Below are positions 16,027 to 24,935 of a stretch of DNA of 64,000 nt, piece after piece. The notes under the pieces are model-generated. The model was not told the origin of the DNA. It was given only the letters and a program-made list of their open reading frames with translations, and searched no databases. The position numbers and the translations under genes are program-made. The DNA is taken from NCBI GenBank assembly GCA_040219575.1, contig JAVJSD010000012.1, forward strand, positions 73,966-137,965, given 5' to 3'. This stretch comes from JAVJSD01 sp040219575 (GTDB taxonomy: Bacteria; Planctomycetota; Planctomycetia; Pirellulales; Pirellulaceae). Each line of letters starts with the position of its first letter. The stretch's first letter is position 1.

Positions 16027-18381
16027 GATGAGCCGGTCGGTCTCCGCCAGGCGAAACCGCGTGCTGACGACGGAATTCCCTTCCCGCCCCTCGCGATACT
16101 TGACGTACGCCGTGGCGACGATCGCGCCGTCCGGCAGCACCTCCAAATCGGAGTAGCCACAACTCGTATCGCCCTTTCCCGGTGCGTCGGCCTCCGTGCG
16201 AGCCGCGTTGCGCAACAGCGTGATGCGGTACTGTCCCGGTCGACCTTCGACGAGGTCTTGATACCGCCCGACCCAGCCGACGTAGTGTCCGTACGTGGGG
16301 CTCGTCTTCGACATGTCGCGCATCGCCGCCACCAACCTTCCGTCCGGGGTGTAGCGAGCCACGTGGCAATCGCCGGTCAGCGCGGCGGGCAATTCGCGCG
16401 GCGCGCTCCAAGTTCGGGCGTCGTCGTTGCTGACCGAATAGAGCGATTGATGACGACGGCTGTTCTCGCGCATCAGCATCAACAGTTGCCTGCCGTCGGG
16501 AGAGCGAATCACCGAAGGCTGCCCCCAGCGATCGGGGATCCGCAGGATGCGGCGCTGGGCGCTCCAGGTCAGGCCGCCGTCGCGCGATTCGCTTTGCACG
16601 ACGTAGCCTGGCAAGTCCGACCACAGCACGAGCCGCCGCCCCTCGTCGAACGAGAGAATCGTCTTCGGCGGCACTTCGCCCTGCAGGCCGTTGGGCTTCA
16701 TGGGCGACCACGTCTTCCCGTCGTCCTCCGAGACGGCCTGCTGCAGCGGGTACGGGGGCCTGCCGCCGCGACGTTGATCGATGCCGCCGGCGAACATGAC
16801 CAGCCGCTCGACGCCTTGGGGATCGACAAGCCGATGCAGCGCTGGCGTGTTGGCCGTTTGCCGCCAGTTGGCGGGAACTTCGAGCGGACCACTCCACGTC
16901 CGGCCGCCGTCTTCGCTACGCGCGAGTGGGCCGACAAGCCGCGCCGACCCCACTGACCACGCGGCGAACATCGTCCGCCCGTCGCCCAGCAGCACCGTGT
17001 CGCAGTGCCCGTGGAATTCTTCCGGCGTTCCCCGGGCGACGACCGACTGCCGCTCGGATTGCCCGGAGATATCGACCATCGGCAGATCGATCGTGCGCGT
17101 AACAGCAGGCGTCGGTCCTGCGAAGCCGGGCATGCTGCGAGCCAGCGGGCGACTGATGAGCATCTTCCGCTTCGACTTCGGATCGACCAGCTTCGCCGCC
17201 AGGATGTCGCGCTCGGTGAATCGCGCCAGCAGAATCTCGCCGTCGGTAGCCCGATTGCGATCGTACGAGATGTAGATCACGCCGTCGGGCGCCTGGAAGC
17301 CATCGGGATAGGAGACGCCCGGTCGCTCGTCGAGCAGCAGACCGCCGCGCCACGTTGTTCCCTCGTCGTCCGACAGCCAGGCGGAGAGCATGACGCGCCC
17401 CTGGTGCGCGTCGATCGCCTCGCCGTGCTTGACCAGCAGGATGCGTCCCGAGGCCAACCGCCGCACGTGAAATCGCGCGTTCGGCTGACGGATGCCGGGC
17501 GGTTCGGTCGGCTTCGACCAGGTTCGCCCGCCGTCGGTCGACGTGCTTTGCATGATGCCTTTGGTGGTGCGGGCCAGCATCCACAGCGAACCATCCTTCC
17601 GCTCGACGATCATGTGTTCGTGCCAGTCGGGATTCGGAAATCGCACGGCCCCGCGTCGCCGCCAGGTGGCGCCATGATCGGTCGACACGAACACATTCGC
17701 CCCGCGCAGGGGATCAAGCTCCCGGAAGCAGCCGCGAAACAAGCGGAATCCCTCCCGCTGATCGAGCGAGATCGGCAGCATCCACTCGCCGGTCGAGAGC
17801 ACGGTGGGTTTGTTGAGCGTCACCCCGTGCCAGATGCGGCGGGGTTTTGACCACGTCGGCTTGTCGGCGTCCGGGTTCTCGCAGACGGCCGCCCACACGC
17901 CGGCGCGGCCGTCGAACATGTCCATCGACTGATCAAAGATCAGCCACAGGCGACCCAGCGGATCGGTCCACAGGTTGCCCACCAGCACACTGCGATCGAG
18001 CGGCAGCCTTTCGGAGTGCGCGTCGATCACCAGTCGCGGCTTCGACCAACTTTCGCCGTCGTCGTCGCTGGTCGCCAGCACGAAGAACGCCTTGGGGCTG
18101 TCGCCGCCGGCCACCCAACAGGCCCACAGCCGCCCGCCGGGAGTCCGCTCGACGCCGATCGTCATGCCGTAGTCGAGCTTGTCGTAATCGTACTCGGGCA
18201 GCGGCGAGGTGTTCAGCGTCGGCGGCGCCAGCGCCAGATCGGCGATCTTCTCCATCACCTCGATCTCCAAGGCGCGCTCTTGCTCGGCCGTCATGTGGTC
18301 GAACCGCGCCTCGGGCTCCTCGCTTCTCGCGAGATTCGCAAGCAGCATCATCGACACAAGCAGGATCAGGTGGGGCTTCAT
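15997..18381 (-). CDS. Secreted double sialidase-like (BNR/Asp-box) protein
   Basis: The 794-aa product has a signal peptide (MKPHLILLVSMMLLANLARS). Asp-box motifs SxDxGxTW are spread along the whole length: SDDDGESW (about 105), STDHGATW (about 233), STDGGRTW (about 280), SDDEGTTW (about 338), SEDGGRTW, SEDDGKTW, SRDGGLTW and a degenerate SNDDARTW. They fall into two groups separated near residue 420, so the protein looks like two six-bladed sialidase-fold propellers in tandem; typical exo-sialidases have one. The role is probably glycan binding or hydrolysis outside the cell; the Arg triad of true sialidases cannot be confirmed by eye. The ATG at 18381 was chosen for its signal peptide. Confidence 0.8.
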   Translation of the reverse strand: MKPHLILLVSMMLLANLARSEEPEARFDHMTAEQERALEIEVMEKIADLALAPPTLNTSPLPEYDYDKLDYGMTIGVERTPGGRLWACWVAGGDSPKAFFVLATSDDDGESWSKPRLVIDAHSERLPLDRSVLVGNLWTDPLGRLWLIFDQSMDMFDGRAGVWAAVCENPDADKPTWSKPRRIWHGVTLNKPTVLSTGEWMLPISLDQREGFRLFRGCFRELDPLRGANVFVSTDHGATWRRRGAVRFPNPDWHEHMIVERKDGSLWMLARTTKGIMQSTSTDGGRTWSKPTEPPGIRQPNARFHVRRLASGRILLVKHGEAIDAHQGRVMLSAWLSDDEGTTWRGGLLLDERPGVSYPDGFQAPDGVIYISYDRNRATDGEILLARFTERDILAAKLVDPKSKRKMLISRPLARSMPGFAGPTPAVTRTIDLPMVDISGQSERQSVVARGTPEEFHGHCDTVLLGDGRTMFAAWSVGSARLVGPLARSEDGGRTWSGPLEVPANWRQTANTPALHRLVDPQGVERLVMFAGGIDQRRGGRPPYPLQQAVSEDDGKTWSPMKPNGLQGEVPPKTILSFDEGRRLVLWSDLPGYVVQSESRDGGLTWSAQRRILRIPDRWGQPSVIRSPDGRQLLMLMRENSRRHQSLYSVSNDDARTWSAPRELPAALTGDCHVARYTPDGRLVAAMRDMSKTSPTYGHYVGWVGRYQDLVEGRPGQYRITLLRNAARTEADAPGKGDTSCGYSDLEVLPDGAIVATAYVKYREGREGNSVVSTRFRLAETDRLIKESRPTRAD

Positions 18382-18474
18382 CGGTGCACGGCCAGGTCGT
18401 TCAGTGTGATGGGATATGGTACATGGCTGATTGGGTTTTGATGGGGAGTCGGCAGCTCCAATCGGCTCGCATAC

Positions 18475-18606
18475 ATCTGCGGAAATCAGCGTCATCCGCG
18501 GACTTCTGGAAGTGGGCGAAACTCTCGTCGATTCTCCGTTCTCTCCGTTTGCTCCTGTTCCTTGATCGGTTGCGGCCGCCCTGCGGCGATCCGCGTCATC
18601 TTTGGA
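18475..18606. repeat. Short dispersed sequence shared with 36.7 kb and 62.7-62.8 kb
   Basis: CATCTGCGGAAATCAGCGTC near 18475 is the reverse complement of the 'GCAGATGACGCAGATT' type seen at 62675 and 62822. CTCTCCGTTTGCTCCTGTTC near 18540 resembles stretches near 36710 and, reversed, 63533. These look like fossil repeats. Confidence 0.4.
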
Positions 18607-18617
18607 CGCAACGCATT

Positions 18618-20378
18618 CTAACCGCCATGTTCGACGAGTTCGGCCTCGGCGATCGGTGCGGCGTCGGCGACGTGCAGGCAGATTTGCGCCAGGCTGAACA
18701 ACTCGAGCGCCCCATCGGATCGCAGGCCTTCGGCGATCACCTCCGTATCGTCGATCGTGGAGCCGTCGCCGAACTCCTCGTCCTCCCGCTCCTCGATGAC
18801 GGCCGCCAGTTGGCGCACGGGCACCGGGGCGACGCGAATCAGCTTCATCAGTTCGCGCCGCACCATCTCGTAGCGCACCGCCGTGGCGCGCATCGAAAGC
18901 AGGAACACGACCAGAAACACGACGAAACCGCCAATCAGCGTGGCGCCCGCCAGCAAAGCGTCGAAAAAAGCTCCCAGGTACTGGCCCTGCGCCAGCAGTT
19001 TCCAGAACATGCGGACCACGTAAGCTCCGGAAGTGATGATCGCGACGGCCAGCATGGCGAAGGCGATCAGCGCCTGCACGAGTCCCCGCCGATAGCGATG
19101 CGTTCGATTGCGGCGGCGCATACAGCGAATCATGAATTCCCGCGCCGGCTCGACCAGCGCGGATTCCTCAGGCGGCGAGGGTTCTCCCAACCGGTCCAGC
19201 ACGTCCGCCACGATCTGGTCCCAAGGGATCAGGACAAACGACAGGTCGTCGTCGGCCTCCGGCAACTCGTCCAGGAACCGTTGCCCGCGCATGCTGATGA
19301 AGTATTGGCAGTCCACGACGCTCCGATCGCCCTCGGTCTCTGGCAGCGTGCACCAATCGCGAATCGCCCGATCGATCCGCCGGCAGCACGGTCCGAGGGA
19401 GACGAATTCCTCGCGCTGTTTGCGGTAATCCAGCAGCGAATCGACCAGTTCGAATTCCCCCTCCACCCAGCCGTCGAGCAGATTGTAGTGGTCCTCGACA
19501 GTGGCGCGCATGTCTTCGAGAAACTCGTCGTCCGCCTTCCACATCGCCAGCTTGAGGATGTGCACGTAGAACACCAACTGCGCCGTATCGACGGCGCGGC
19601 CGAGCCTGGCGCCGCAGCGAGCGAGGCAGTCACGAAACTGCTCGAATGTCGCCTCCCGCAGCAGTCGATCCCAGGCCCGCTCCGTGACGTACTGAAACCG
19701 TTCCGTCGGCAGCACGTTGACCGCACGCAGCAGAAGTTGCTCGATCTCGGCCGAGGGAAGTTCTCCGTGCAAGTATTCGCGCAGCAGTTCCGTCAGCCCC
19801 CAATCGCCGGGATGCGCGGCCAGTCCGGCCAGCAGCCAGCCGACAAACGACGCGTCCTCGACGTCGGGCGAGGCGCGCTGCGCCACCACGTCAGAAAGAA
19901 ACGCCAGGGCGATGTACTCTTCGGCGGTTTTGGAATCCGTGGTGAGCAACTCGGCGTACAACGCATCCGCCGCCATCGACGCAATCCGCTGCTCCGGCGG
20001 CTCACGCGTCGACTCTTGCTGCTTTGCTCCAGCGTGCGCCGCAGGCGCTGCAGGCCAGGTTTGCTCCGCCTCCGCCGGGGCGTCGCCTTCAACCGCGGCA
20101 TCGCTTTCGAAAGCATCTTCCGGACGCGGCGGGCGGGACGGCGATGGGGGCGGCGACGCTGGACGAGTCGGCATGCCATAGCGGCGGGCGTCGCTTAACG
20201 ATTCATACGCGGCGCGGATGCGTTGAAACTCGTCCGGAAATTTCTCCGGTTTGAAGCGGCGAATCAAGCGGTTGTAGCTGCGTTTCAGGTCGCGCAAGTC
20301 GTAATCGTCCGCCAGGCAGAAAAACTCCTCCGCCGAGTGCGGCAACAGGTCCCAGCGCGGTTCGGAGGGATCGGTCAT
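18618..20378 (-). CDS. Membrane protein with degenerate N-terminal J-domain
   Basis: The 586-aa product is the last gene of the Hsp70 operon. Residues 18-68 read like a J-domain (EEFFCLADDYDLRDLKRSYN, then FQRIRAAYESLSDARRYG), but the diagnostic HPD tripeptide is replaced by KPE in RRFKPEKFPDEF. A Pro/Ala-rich linker and a large helical middle part follow, then two transmembrane helices (roughly residues 430-500: LVQALIAFAMLAVAIITSG and LIGGFVVFLVVFLLSM) and a C-terminal acidic domain. The ATG at 20378 overlaps the upstream gene's TGA by 4 bp (ATGA), indicating translational coupling. I infer a membrane-bound co-chaperone or adaptor for the neighbouring Hsp70. Without HPD it may not stimulate ATPase in the classic way. 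Confidence 0.75.
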   Translation of the reverse strand: MTDPSEPRWDLLPHSAEEFFCLADDYDLRDLKRSYNRLIRRFKPEKFPDEFQRIRAAYESLSDARRYGMPTRPASPPPSPSRPPRPEDAFESDAAVEGDAPAEAEQTWPAAPAAHAGAKQQESTREPPEQRIASMAADALYAELLTTDSKTAEEYIALAFLSDVVAQRASPDVEDASFVGWLLAGLAAHPGDWGLTELLREYLHGELPSAEIEQLLLRAVNVLPTERFQYVTERAWDRLLREATFEQFRDCLARCGARLGRAVDTAQLVFYVHILKLAMWKADDEFLEDMRATVEDHYNLLDGWVEGEFELVDSLLDYRKQREEFVSLGPCCRRIDRAIRDWCTLPETEGDRSVVDCQYFISMRGQRFLDELPEADDDLSFVLIPWDQIVADVLDRLGEPSPPEESALVEPAREFMIRCMRRRNRTHRYRRGLVQALIAFAMLAVAIITSGAYVVRMFWKLLAQGQYLGAFFDALLAGATLIGGFVVFLVVFLLSMRATAVRYEMVRRELMKLIRVAPVPVRQLAAVIEEREDEEFGDGSTIDDTEVIAEGLRSDGALELFSLAQICLHVADAAPIAEAELVEHGG

Positions 20379-21064
20379 GAGAAGATCCAGGCGACAATTC
20401 CAATGACGACGAACACGATCAACACGAACAGCCCTCCGGCCGCGAGTCCGACCTGCATGTATCCCGCCTCGTCCTCGGTTTCGTCCAAGGGGTTGTACTG
20501 CAGCAACTCCGACAGCCAGGCCTCCTCCAAGGCGAACACGCCGGGGTACTTGTTGCGAATCAGCCGCGCCGTGTCTTGCACGCCGCGCCGCGCCGTCTCG
20601 TAGTGTTCGTTCTGTTCGGGACGCATGCAACGGTGCTCGCGCTCGCGCAGCCGGTTGGCTTCCGAGGCCGGCGCGACGAGGATTTCGGTCAGGGCTTTCA
20701 TGAACACCGGATGAGCGGCCGCCTCCGCCGTGAGATCCTTGACCGCCTGTCGCTGATCGGCGGCTTGCCGCAAGCGAGCCGCCGCCGTCGCCACGTCCAC
20801 ATGCGCGGCGTTCTGCAAAGCGGCCAACTCGCGCGACAACGTCTCGTCGCCGAGCCGCCAGAAATCGCGGCGGACGTTTTGCAGCCGGACGAGCATGCGA
20901 GCGCGGGGCGCCGCGTCGTCGTCGTCGCCCTCCGCCAGTTCGGCCTGAATCACGCCCGCCGGCTGGAGATGCTCGCGCCGCATCTGCAGGGCGGCTTCCG
21001 GCTCCGTCCGCGCGTCGAGCGACAGCACGTGCTGCAGGTAGGCCTCGCGACCCGACTCACTCAT
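20375..21064 (-). CDS. Tail-anchored helical protein in Hsp70 operon
   Basis: A 229-aa product with no family I recognise. It is helical and Ala/Arg/Glu-rich, with a probable coiled region around residues 60-110 (RLQNVRRDFWRLGDETLSRE). A single hydrophobic segment, GLAAGGLFVLIVFVVIGIVA, ends the protein, predicting a C-terminal membrane tail with the body in the cytoplasm. Its start overlaps the Hsp70 stop by 8 bp and its end overlaps the J-like gene by 4 bp, so all three are very probably translated together. By position it is likely a dedicated partner of this Hsp70, perhaps a nucleotide-exchange factor or scaffold (inference only). Confidence 0.75.
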   Translation of the reverse strand: MSESGREAYLQHVLSLDARTEPEAALQMRREHLQPAGVIQAELAEGDDDDAAPRARMLVRLQNVRRDFWRLGDETLSRELAALQNAAHVDVATAAARLRQAADQRQAVKDLTAEAAAHPVFMKALTEILVAPASEANRLREREHRCMRPEQNEHYETARRGVQDTARLIRNKYPGVFALEEAWLSELLQYNPLDETEDEAGYMQVGLAAGGLFVLIVFVVIGIVAWIFS

Positions 21065-22796
21065 TCGACGCCCCCGAATCCAACGAAAATCCGAGGCTCG
21101 ACAACGTGATCAACAACGACTGCCGCGCGTGCTCGAACAATTCCTTGTCGCCGGACTGCATCGACGCCTCGAACAAGTCGATCGCCTCCTCCAACTCCTC
21201 GCGCTGGTGACGGTTGACCTCCCCCACCACACGTTCGGCGAACTGCAGCAGGTGCTGGTTCTCCAAATCGTCTCGCGGATAGAATTTCAACTGCTGCATC
21301 CGCGTGATGGCGGCGGCGACCTCCTTGTTCGACAAGTCCCGGGCGTGCTGCGTGAGCACCGTTTGAAACTTGCGGCCTGTCTCGGGCACATATGCTTCCA
21401 CTTCCAGAATGCCGTTCAGATCGTACGTGAAGCGGAGATGCACCGGCTGCCCGGACGGCCCCAGCGGGATGCCCTCGACCTCCAGTTCCCCGAGCAGCAG
21501 GTTGTCCTCGACCTTGCGGGCTTCACCCTGATAGATGAGCACGACGACGGTTCGCTGGTTGGGATGCCGCGTGTAGACGATTTCCTCCCGGGAGACCGGA
21601 ATCGTGGTGTTGCGATGGATAATCGGCAGAAAGAAGCCGCCCACCTCGCGCCGCCCGAATTCCTTCACGATCGACACGCCCAGCGTGAAAGGGCAGATGT
21701 CGGTCATCACCATGTCGTCGACCGCGGCGTCGTCCTCGATGAGCGCCGCCTGCACCGCGGCGCCGAGGGCCACGACTTCATCGGGATTGAACCGCGACTC
21801 GGGCTTTGTTTCAAAGAATTCCTCGACGTAGCACCGCACCGCCTCCGACCGCGTGGCGCCGCCGACCAGCACCACTTCGGAGACGTCGTCGGGCGAGACC
21901 TCCGCGTCGCGCAGGGCGCGCGACATCGGCCGCGCCAACCGCTTTACGAGGTTGTCCGAAAGCTCCAACAGTTGCTCGCGCGTGAGCTGGAGCGTCGGCG
22001 ACTCCTCGGAGAAGACGCCCTGATCATCGGGGATTCGGATGCCGCACGCCGGCTGTTCGACCAACCGCCGTTTCGCCCGTTCGCACTCTTCCCGCAACCG
22101 GGAGACGTGCAGCGGCAACTGCAGCTCCGCCGTCTCCAACTGCCTGCCGTGTTGCTGCAGCACCCAGGCCACCACGCGCGAGGTGAAATCCTCTCCGCCA
22201 AGCTGTGTTTCTCCCGCGGTGGAGATGATCTCCAGCGTCCCCTCGAAGACCTCCATCACGGTCACGTCGAACGTGCCGCCGCCCAGATCCACCACGATCA
22301 GCTTCTTCTCGGCGGTGCGGTCGTGGTAGCCGTAGACCAGCGCGGCGGCGGTCGGCTCGTTGATGATCCGCCGCACGTTGAGCCCGGCCATCTCGCCGGC
22401 CGTCTTCGTCGCCTTCCGCTGGTTGTCGTTGAAGTAGGCGGGCACGGTGATCACCGCGTCGCGCACCTCGCAGCCCAGAAAACGCTCCGCATCCTCGCGC
22501 AGCGAGCGGAGAACCAGGCTCGAAAGTTCGGTGCTGTTGAACTCCTGGCCGCCGATCTCGATCCGCCGGCCCGTGCCCATCCAGCGTTTGAAGCACGAGG
22601 CGCAGCGCTCGGGCCGCGTCACCCGCAACTGCGCCGCGACGGCGCCGACCACCACTTCGCCGCTGTCCAACACGCCCACGATCGACGGCGTGATCACATC
22701 GCCGTGCGCATTGGGTATCAGCCGCGGCTCGCCGTCTTGAAAGATGCTGCACAGCGAGTTGGTGGTGCCAAGGTCGATGCCAATGATCAACGACAC
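21057..22796 (-). CDS. Hsp70-family chaperone (DnaK-like, short C-terminus)
   Basis: The 579-aa product is an ATP-driven chaperone. Actin-like ATPase motifs are present: phosphate 1 IIGIDLGTTNS at 4-14, phosphate 2 VVDLGGGTFDVTV near 168-180, and the adenosine motif VVLVGGATRSEAV near 310-322. The substrate-binding beta domain (DICPFTLGVSIV ... FFLPIIHRNTTIPV) follows. It is about 60 residues shorter than E. coli DnaK: the helical lid is reduced, there is no EEVD-like tail, and it ends LLITLSSLGFSLDSG. It is therefore a specialised paralogue rather than the housekeeping DnaK, which would normally sit with grpE or dnaJ. It is the first gene of the three-gene overlapping operon. Confidence 0.9.
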   Translation of the reverse strand: MSLIIGIDLGTTNSLCSIFQDGEPRLIPNAHGDVITPSIVGVLDSGEVVVGAVAAQLRVTRPERCASCFKRWMGTGRRIEIGGQEFNSTELSSLVLRSLREDAERFLGCEVRDAVITVPAYFNDNQRKATKTAGEMAGLNVRRIINEPTAAALVYGYHDRTAEKKLIVVDLGGGTFDVTVMEVFEGTLEIISTAGETQLGGEDFTSRVVAWVLQQHGRQLETAELQLPLHVSRLREECERAKRRLVEQPACGIRIPDDQGVFSEESPTLQLTREQLLELSDNLVKRLARPMSRALRDAEVSPDDVSEVVLVGGATRSEAVRCYVEEFFETKPESRFNPDEVVALGAAVQAALIEDDAAVDDMVMTDICPFTLGVSIVKEFGRREVGGFFLPIIHRNTTIPVSREEIVYTRHPNQRTVVVLIYQGEARKVEDNLLLGELEVEGIPLGPSGQPVHLRFTYDLNGILEVEAYVPETGRKFQTVLTQHARDLSNKEVAAAITRMQQLKFYPRDDLENQHLLQFAERVVGEVNRHQREELEEAIDLFEASMQSGDKELFEHARQSLLITLSSLGFSLDSGASNE

Positions 22797-22942
22797 AGAG
22801 CGATCTCCCAGAATCGAATATCAAACAGCGCCGACGTCCGCCTCCACGACGACCACGCCCAGCGGCTTTAGTGTAGTTTACCGGCGAAGTCGTCGTCACA
22901 TAGGTCGTGCTTCCGGCGGTGAAAATCGCGGCAGCGAGCGAC

Positions 22943-22984
22943 GCAACAAAAACAGCCACCGGCGAATTCACCGGTGGCTGTTGG
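22943..22984 (-). terminator. Rho-independent terminator of iscA
   Basis: Read on the minus strand, CAACAGCCACCGGTG pairs with CGCCGGTGGCTG and is followed by TTTTTGTT. It lies 22-63 bp past the iscA stop codon. A textbook intrinsic terminator. Confidence 0.85.
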
Positions 22985-23005
22985 AGATTTGGCTGGAACA
23001 GGCGA

Positions 23006-23338
23006 TCAGGCCTGGAACGAGCTGCCGCAGCCGCAGCTCTTGACGACGTTGGGATTGTTGAACATGAAGCCGCGCTTCTCGATGCCGTCGTAGAAGTCGA
23101 TCGTCGTGCCGTCGAGATACAGGGCGCTCTTCTTGTCGACCACCACCTTCACGCCGTGGTGCTCGTACTGGCTGTCGGCCGCCTCGTCGATCTTGTCGTC
23201 GAAATTGATCGCGTACTGGAAGCCGCTGCAACCGCCGCCCATCACGCCCACGCGAAGCACGGTGGATTCATCGTACTTCTGCTCGTCCATGATGCGTTTG
23301 ACTTCGCCAGCCGCTTTTTCGGTGAGGATGAGTGCCAT
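23006..23338 (-). CDS. iscA: Iron-sulfur cluster assembly protein, IscA/HesB (A-type carrier)
   Basis: A 110-aa A-type carrier that passes Fe-S clusters to target proteins in the cytoplasm. The three conserved cysteines are C37 (GGGCSGFQY) and C102/C104 (KSCGCGSSF). MALILTEKAAGEVKRIMDEQ is the usual family start. The ATG at 23338 has GGAG about 9 bases upstream. It lies downstream of iscS on the same strand with a 150-bp gap that contains its own -10 box, and it ends in a strong terminator. No IscU or IscR gene is nearby. Confidence 0.95.
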   Translation of the reverse strand: MALILTEKAAGEVKRIMDEQKYDESTVLRVGVMGGGCSGFQYAINFDDKIDEAADSQYEHHGVKVVVDKKSALYLDGTTIDFYDGIEKRGFMFNNPNVVKSCGCGSSFQA

Positions 23339-23390
23339 CTTCAATATCTCCACGGGGAACGACAGATTTTTGACAACGTTCTATGTCTAA

Positions 23391-23396
23391 ATTATA
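23391..23396 (-). promoter_or_regulatory. Probable -10 box of iscA
   Basis: Minus-strand TATAAT (plus ATTATA) lies in a short AT-rich island about 53 bp upstream of the iscA ATG in otherwise GC-rich DNA. The -35 partner is unclear. Confidence 0.5.
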
Positions 23397-23488
23397 CAAT
23401 TCGGCAGCCGGAGGGAAGCGGTATTCGTCAAAATCCACGGAAACCGGGGCTTTCCCGACACTTGGCTCGTGTCGGCGTCTGGTGAACG

Positions 23489-24682
23489 CTAGACGCTGCG
23501 GCTCAGGCTCCGCAACCGGGCGACCGCGTCGGCGACCGTCTCGACGGCGAAATCGACGTCCTCTTCGGTGTTGAAACGTCCCAGGCCGAAACGCAGGCTG
23601 GACCGGGACAATTCGTCCGATAGCCCCAGCGCCCGTAGCACATGGCTCGGTTCGGGGTTGGCCGAGGTGCAGGCGCTGCCGCTGGAGACGGCCAACTCCC
23701 GCATGCTCATCATCAGGGCCTCGCCATCCACGCCGGCGAAGCTGCAATTCAAGTTGCCCGCCAGCCGCTGGTCGGTCTTCTCCAGGGCCGGTCCGTTCAG
23801 CGAAACATCGTCGATCCGCTCACTCAGGCCGCGAAACAGACGATCGCGCAGCGCGCGCAGCCGGTCGGTCTCCTGCGGCATCTCGGCGAGGCACAACTCG
23901 AGGGCCCGGGCCAGGCCGACGATGCCGGGCACGTTCAAGGTGCCGCTGCGCGCGCCGCCTTCCTGTCCGCCGCCGTCGATCTGCGGCTCGAGCCGAACGG
24001 ACGGCGACTTGCGGCGCGCGTACAGCGCCCCCACTCCCTTGGGACCGTACATCTTGTGGGCCGAGAGGCTCAACAGGTCGACCTGCAATCGGCCCACGTC
24101 GACGCCGATGCGGCCGACCGCCTGCGTGGCGTCGCAGTGCAGCAGCACGCCGCGCCGTTTGCAGATCGCGCCGATCTCCTCCAGCGGTTGCAATACGCCG
24201 ATCTCGTTGTTGGCCAGCATGACCGAGACCAACAGCGTGTCGTCGGTAAGCGCCTCTTCGAGCCGCCGCGGACAGAGTCGTCCCGCTTCCTTGCCGCCGG
24301 CCGGTTCGACGTCGAGCAGCGTGACGCGAAAGTCGCGTCGGCCGAGGCGCGACAGCGGATCGAGCACCGCCTTGTGCTCGGTCGCCACGCTGACCAGGTG
24401 ATCGCCGCGCCGCGTCAGTCGCTGGCAGACGCCGCGAATCGCCAGATTGTTGCTCTCGGTCGCCCCGCTGGTGAACACGATCTCCCGCGGTGCGGCGCCC
24501 AACGCCCGGGCGACCGACTCGCGGGCGGCGTCGACCGCATCCTGCGCGTCCCAGCCGAACACATGGCTGGTGCTGCCCGCGTTGCCGTAGGCCGAGTCGA
24601 AATAGGGCAGCATCGCCTCCAGCACGCGCGGATCGACGCGCGTGGTGGCGTGGTTGTCCATATAGACCGGCGTGGCAGGCAT
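23489..24682 (-). CDS. iscS: Cysteine desulfurase, NifS/IscS family
   Basis: A 397-aa PLP enzyme that takes sulfur from cysteine for Fe-S cluster building. Family landmarks are all present: VYMDNHATTRVDP at the start, TSGATESNN (71-79), H103 in ATEHKAVL, the PLP lysine K210 in SAHKMYGPKG, and the catalytic cysteine C338 in SSGSACTSANPEPSHVL, on a long IscS-type (group I) loop. The ATG at 24682 is preceded by an in-frame TTG that gives only one extra residue. It lies upstream of iscA on the same strand; together they form a minimal Fe-S assembly pair. Confidence 0.95.
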   Translation of the reverse strand: MPATPVYMDNHATTRVDPRVLEAMLPYFDSAYGNAGSTSHVFGWDAQDAVDAARESVARALGAAPREIVFTSGATESNNLAIRGVCQRLTRRGDHLVSVATEHKAVLDPLSRLGRRDFRVTLLDVEPAGGKEAGRLCPRRLEEALTDDTLLVSVMLANNEIGVLQPLEEIGAICKRRGVLLHCDATQAVGRIGVDVGRLQVDLLSLSAHKMYGPKGVGALYARRKSPSVRLEPQIDGGGQEGGARSGTLNVPGIVGLARALELCLAEMPQETDRLRALRDRLFRGLSERIDDVSLNGPALEKTDQRLAGNLNCSFAGVDGEALMMSMRELAVSSGSACTSANPEPSHVLRALGLSDELSRSSLRFGLGRFNTEEDVDFAVETVADAVARLRSLSRSV

Positions 24683-24717
24683 CAAATCAATCTGTGGCAG
24701 GCGACGTTGGACATCAC

Positions 24718-24782
24718 GTAGCGGAAGTCGCCAGACTTCCGAACAACCGGCCGACTCTCGGAACTCTGGCGAGTTCCGCTAC
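24718..24782. repeat. REP doublet, family A (GCCA-loop type)
   Basis: GTAGC at 24718, hairpin GGAAGTC-GCCA-GACTTCC, then GGAACTC-TGGC-GAGTTCC and GCTAC ending at 24782. This copy and 34503-34577 have GCCA/TGGC loops instead of GTGA/TCAC. Confidence 0.85.
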
Positions 24783-24935
24783 GCCGTTTCCGGAGGCCGG
24801 AACAACCAAAGGGCGTTCCGGCAGGAGCGTCGTGGGCGAATGAATCTTGGCCGCGCTCATTCGTGTGCACGGCGATTGGGAACCGCCGGAACAACGCACG
24901 GCTCGCGGCGGCCTACGATTATTTTCCGAACGCTA

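Noticed and set aside
17847..20198. A 783-codon open frame on the plus strand
   Set aside because: Antisense to the sialidase-like and J-like genes; Arg/Pro/Gln-rich with no recognisable domain.
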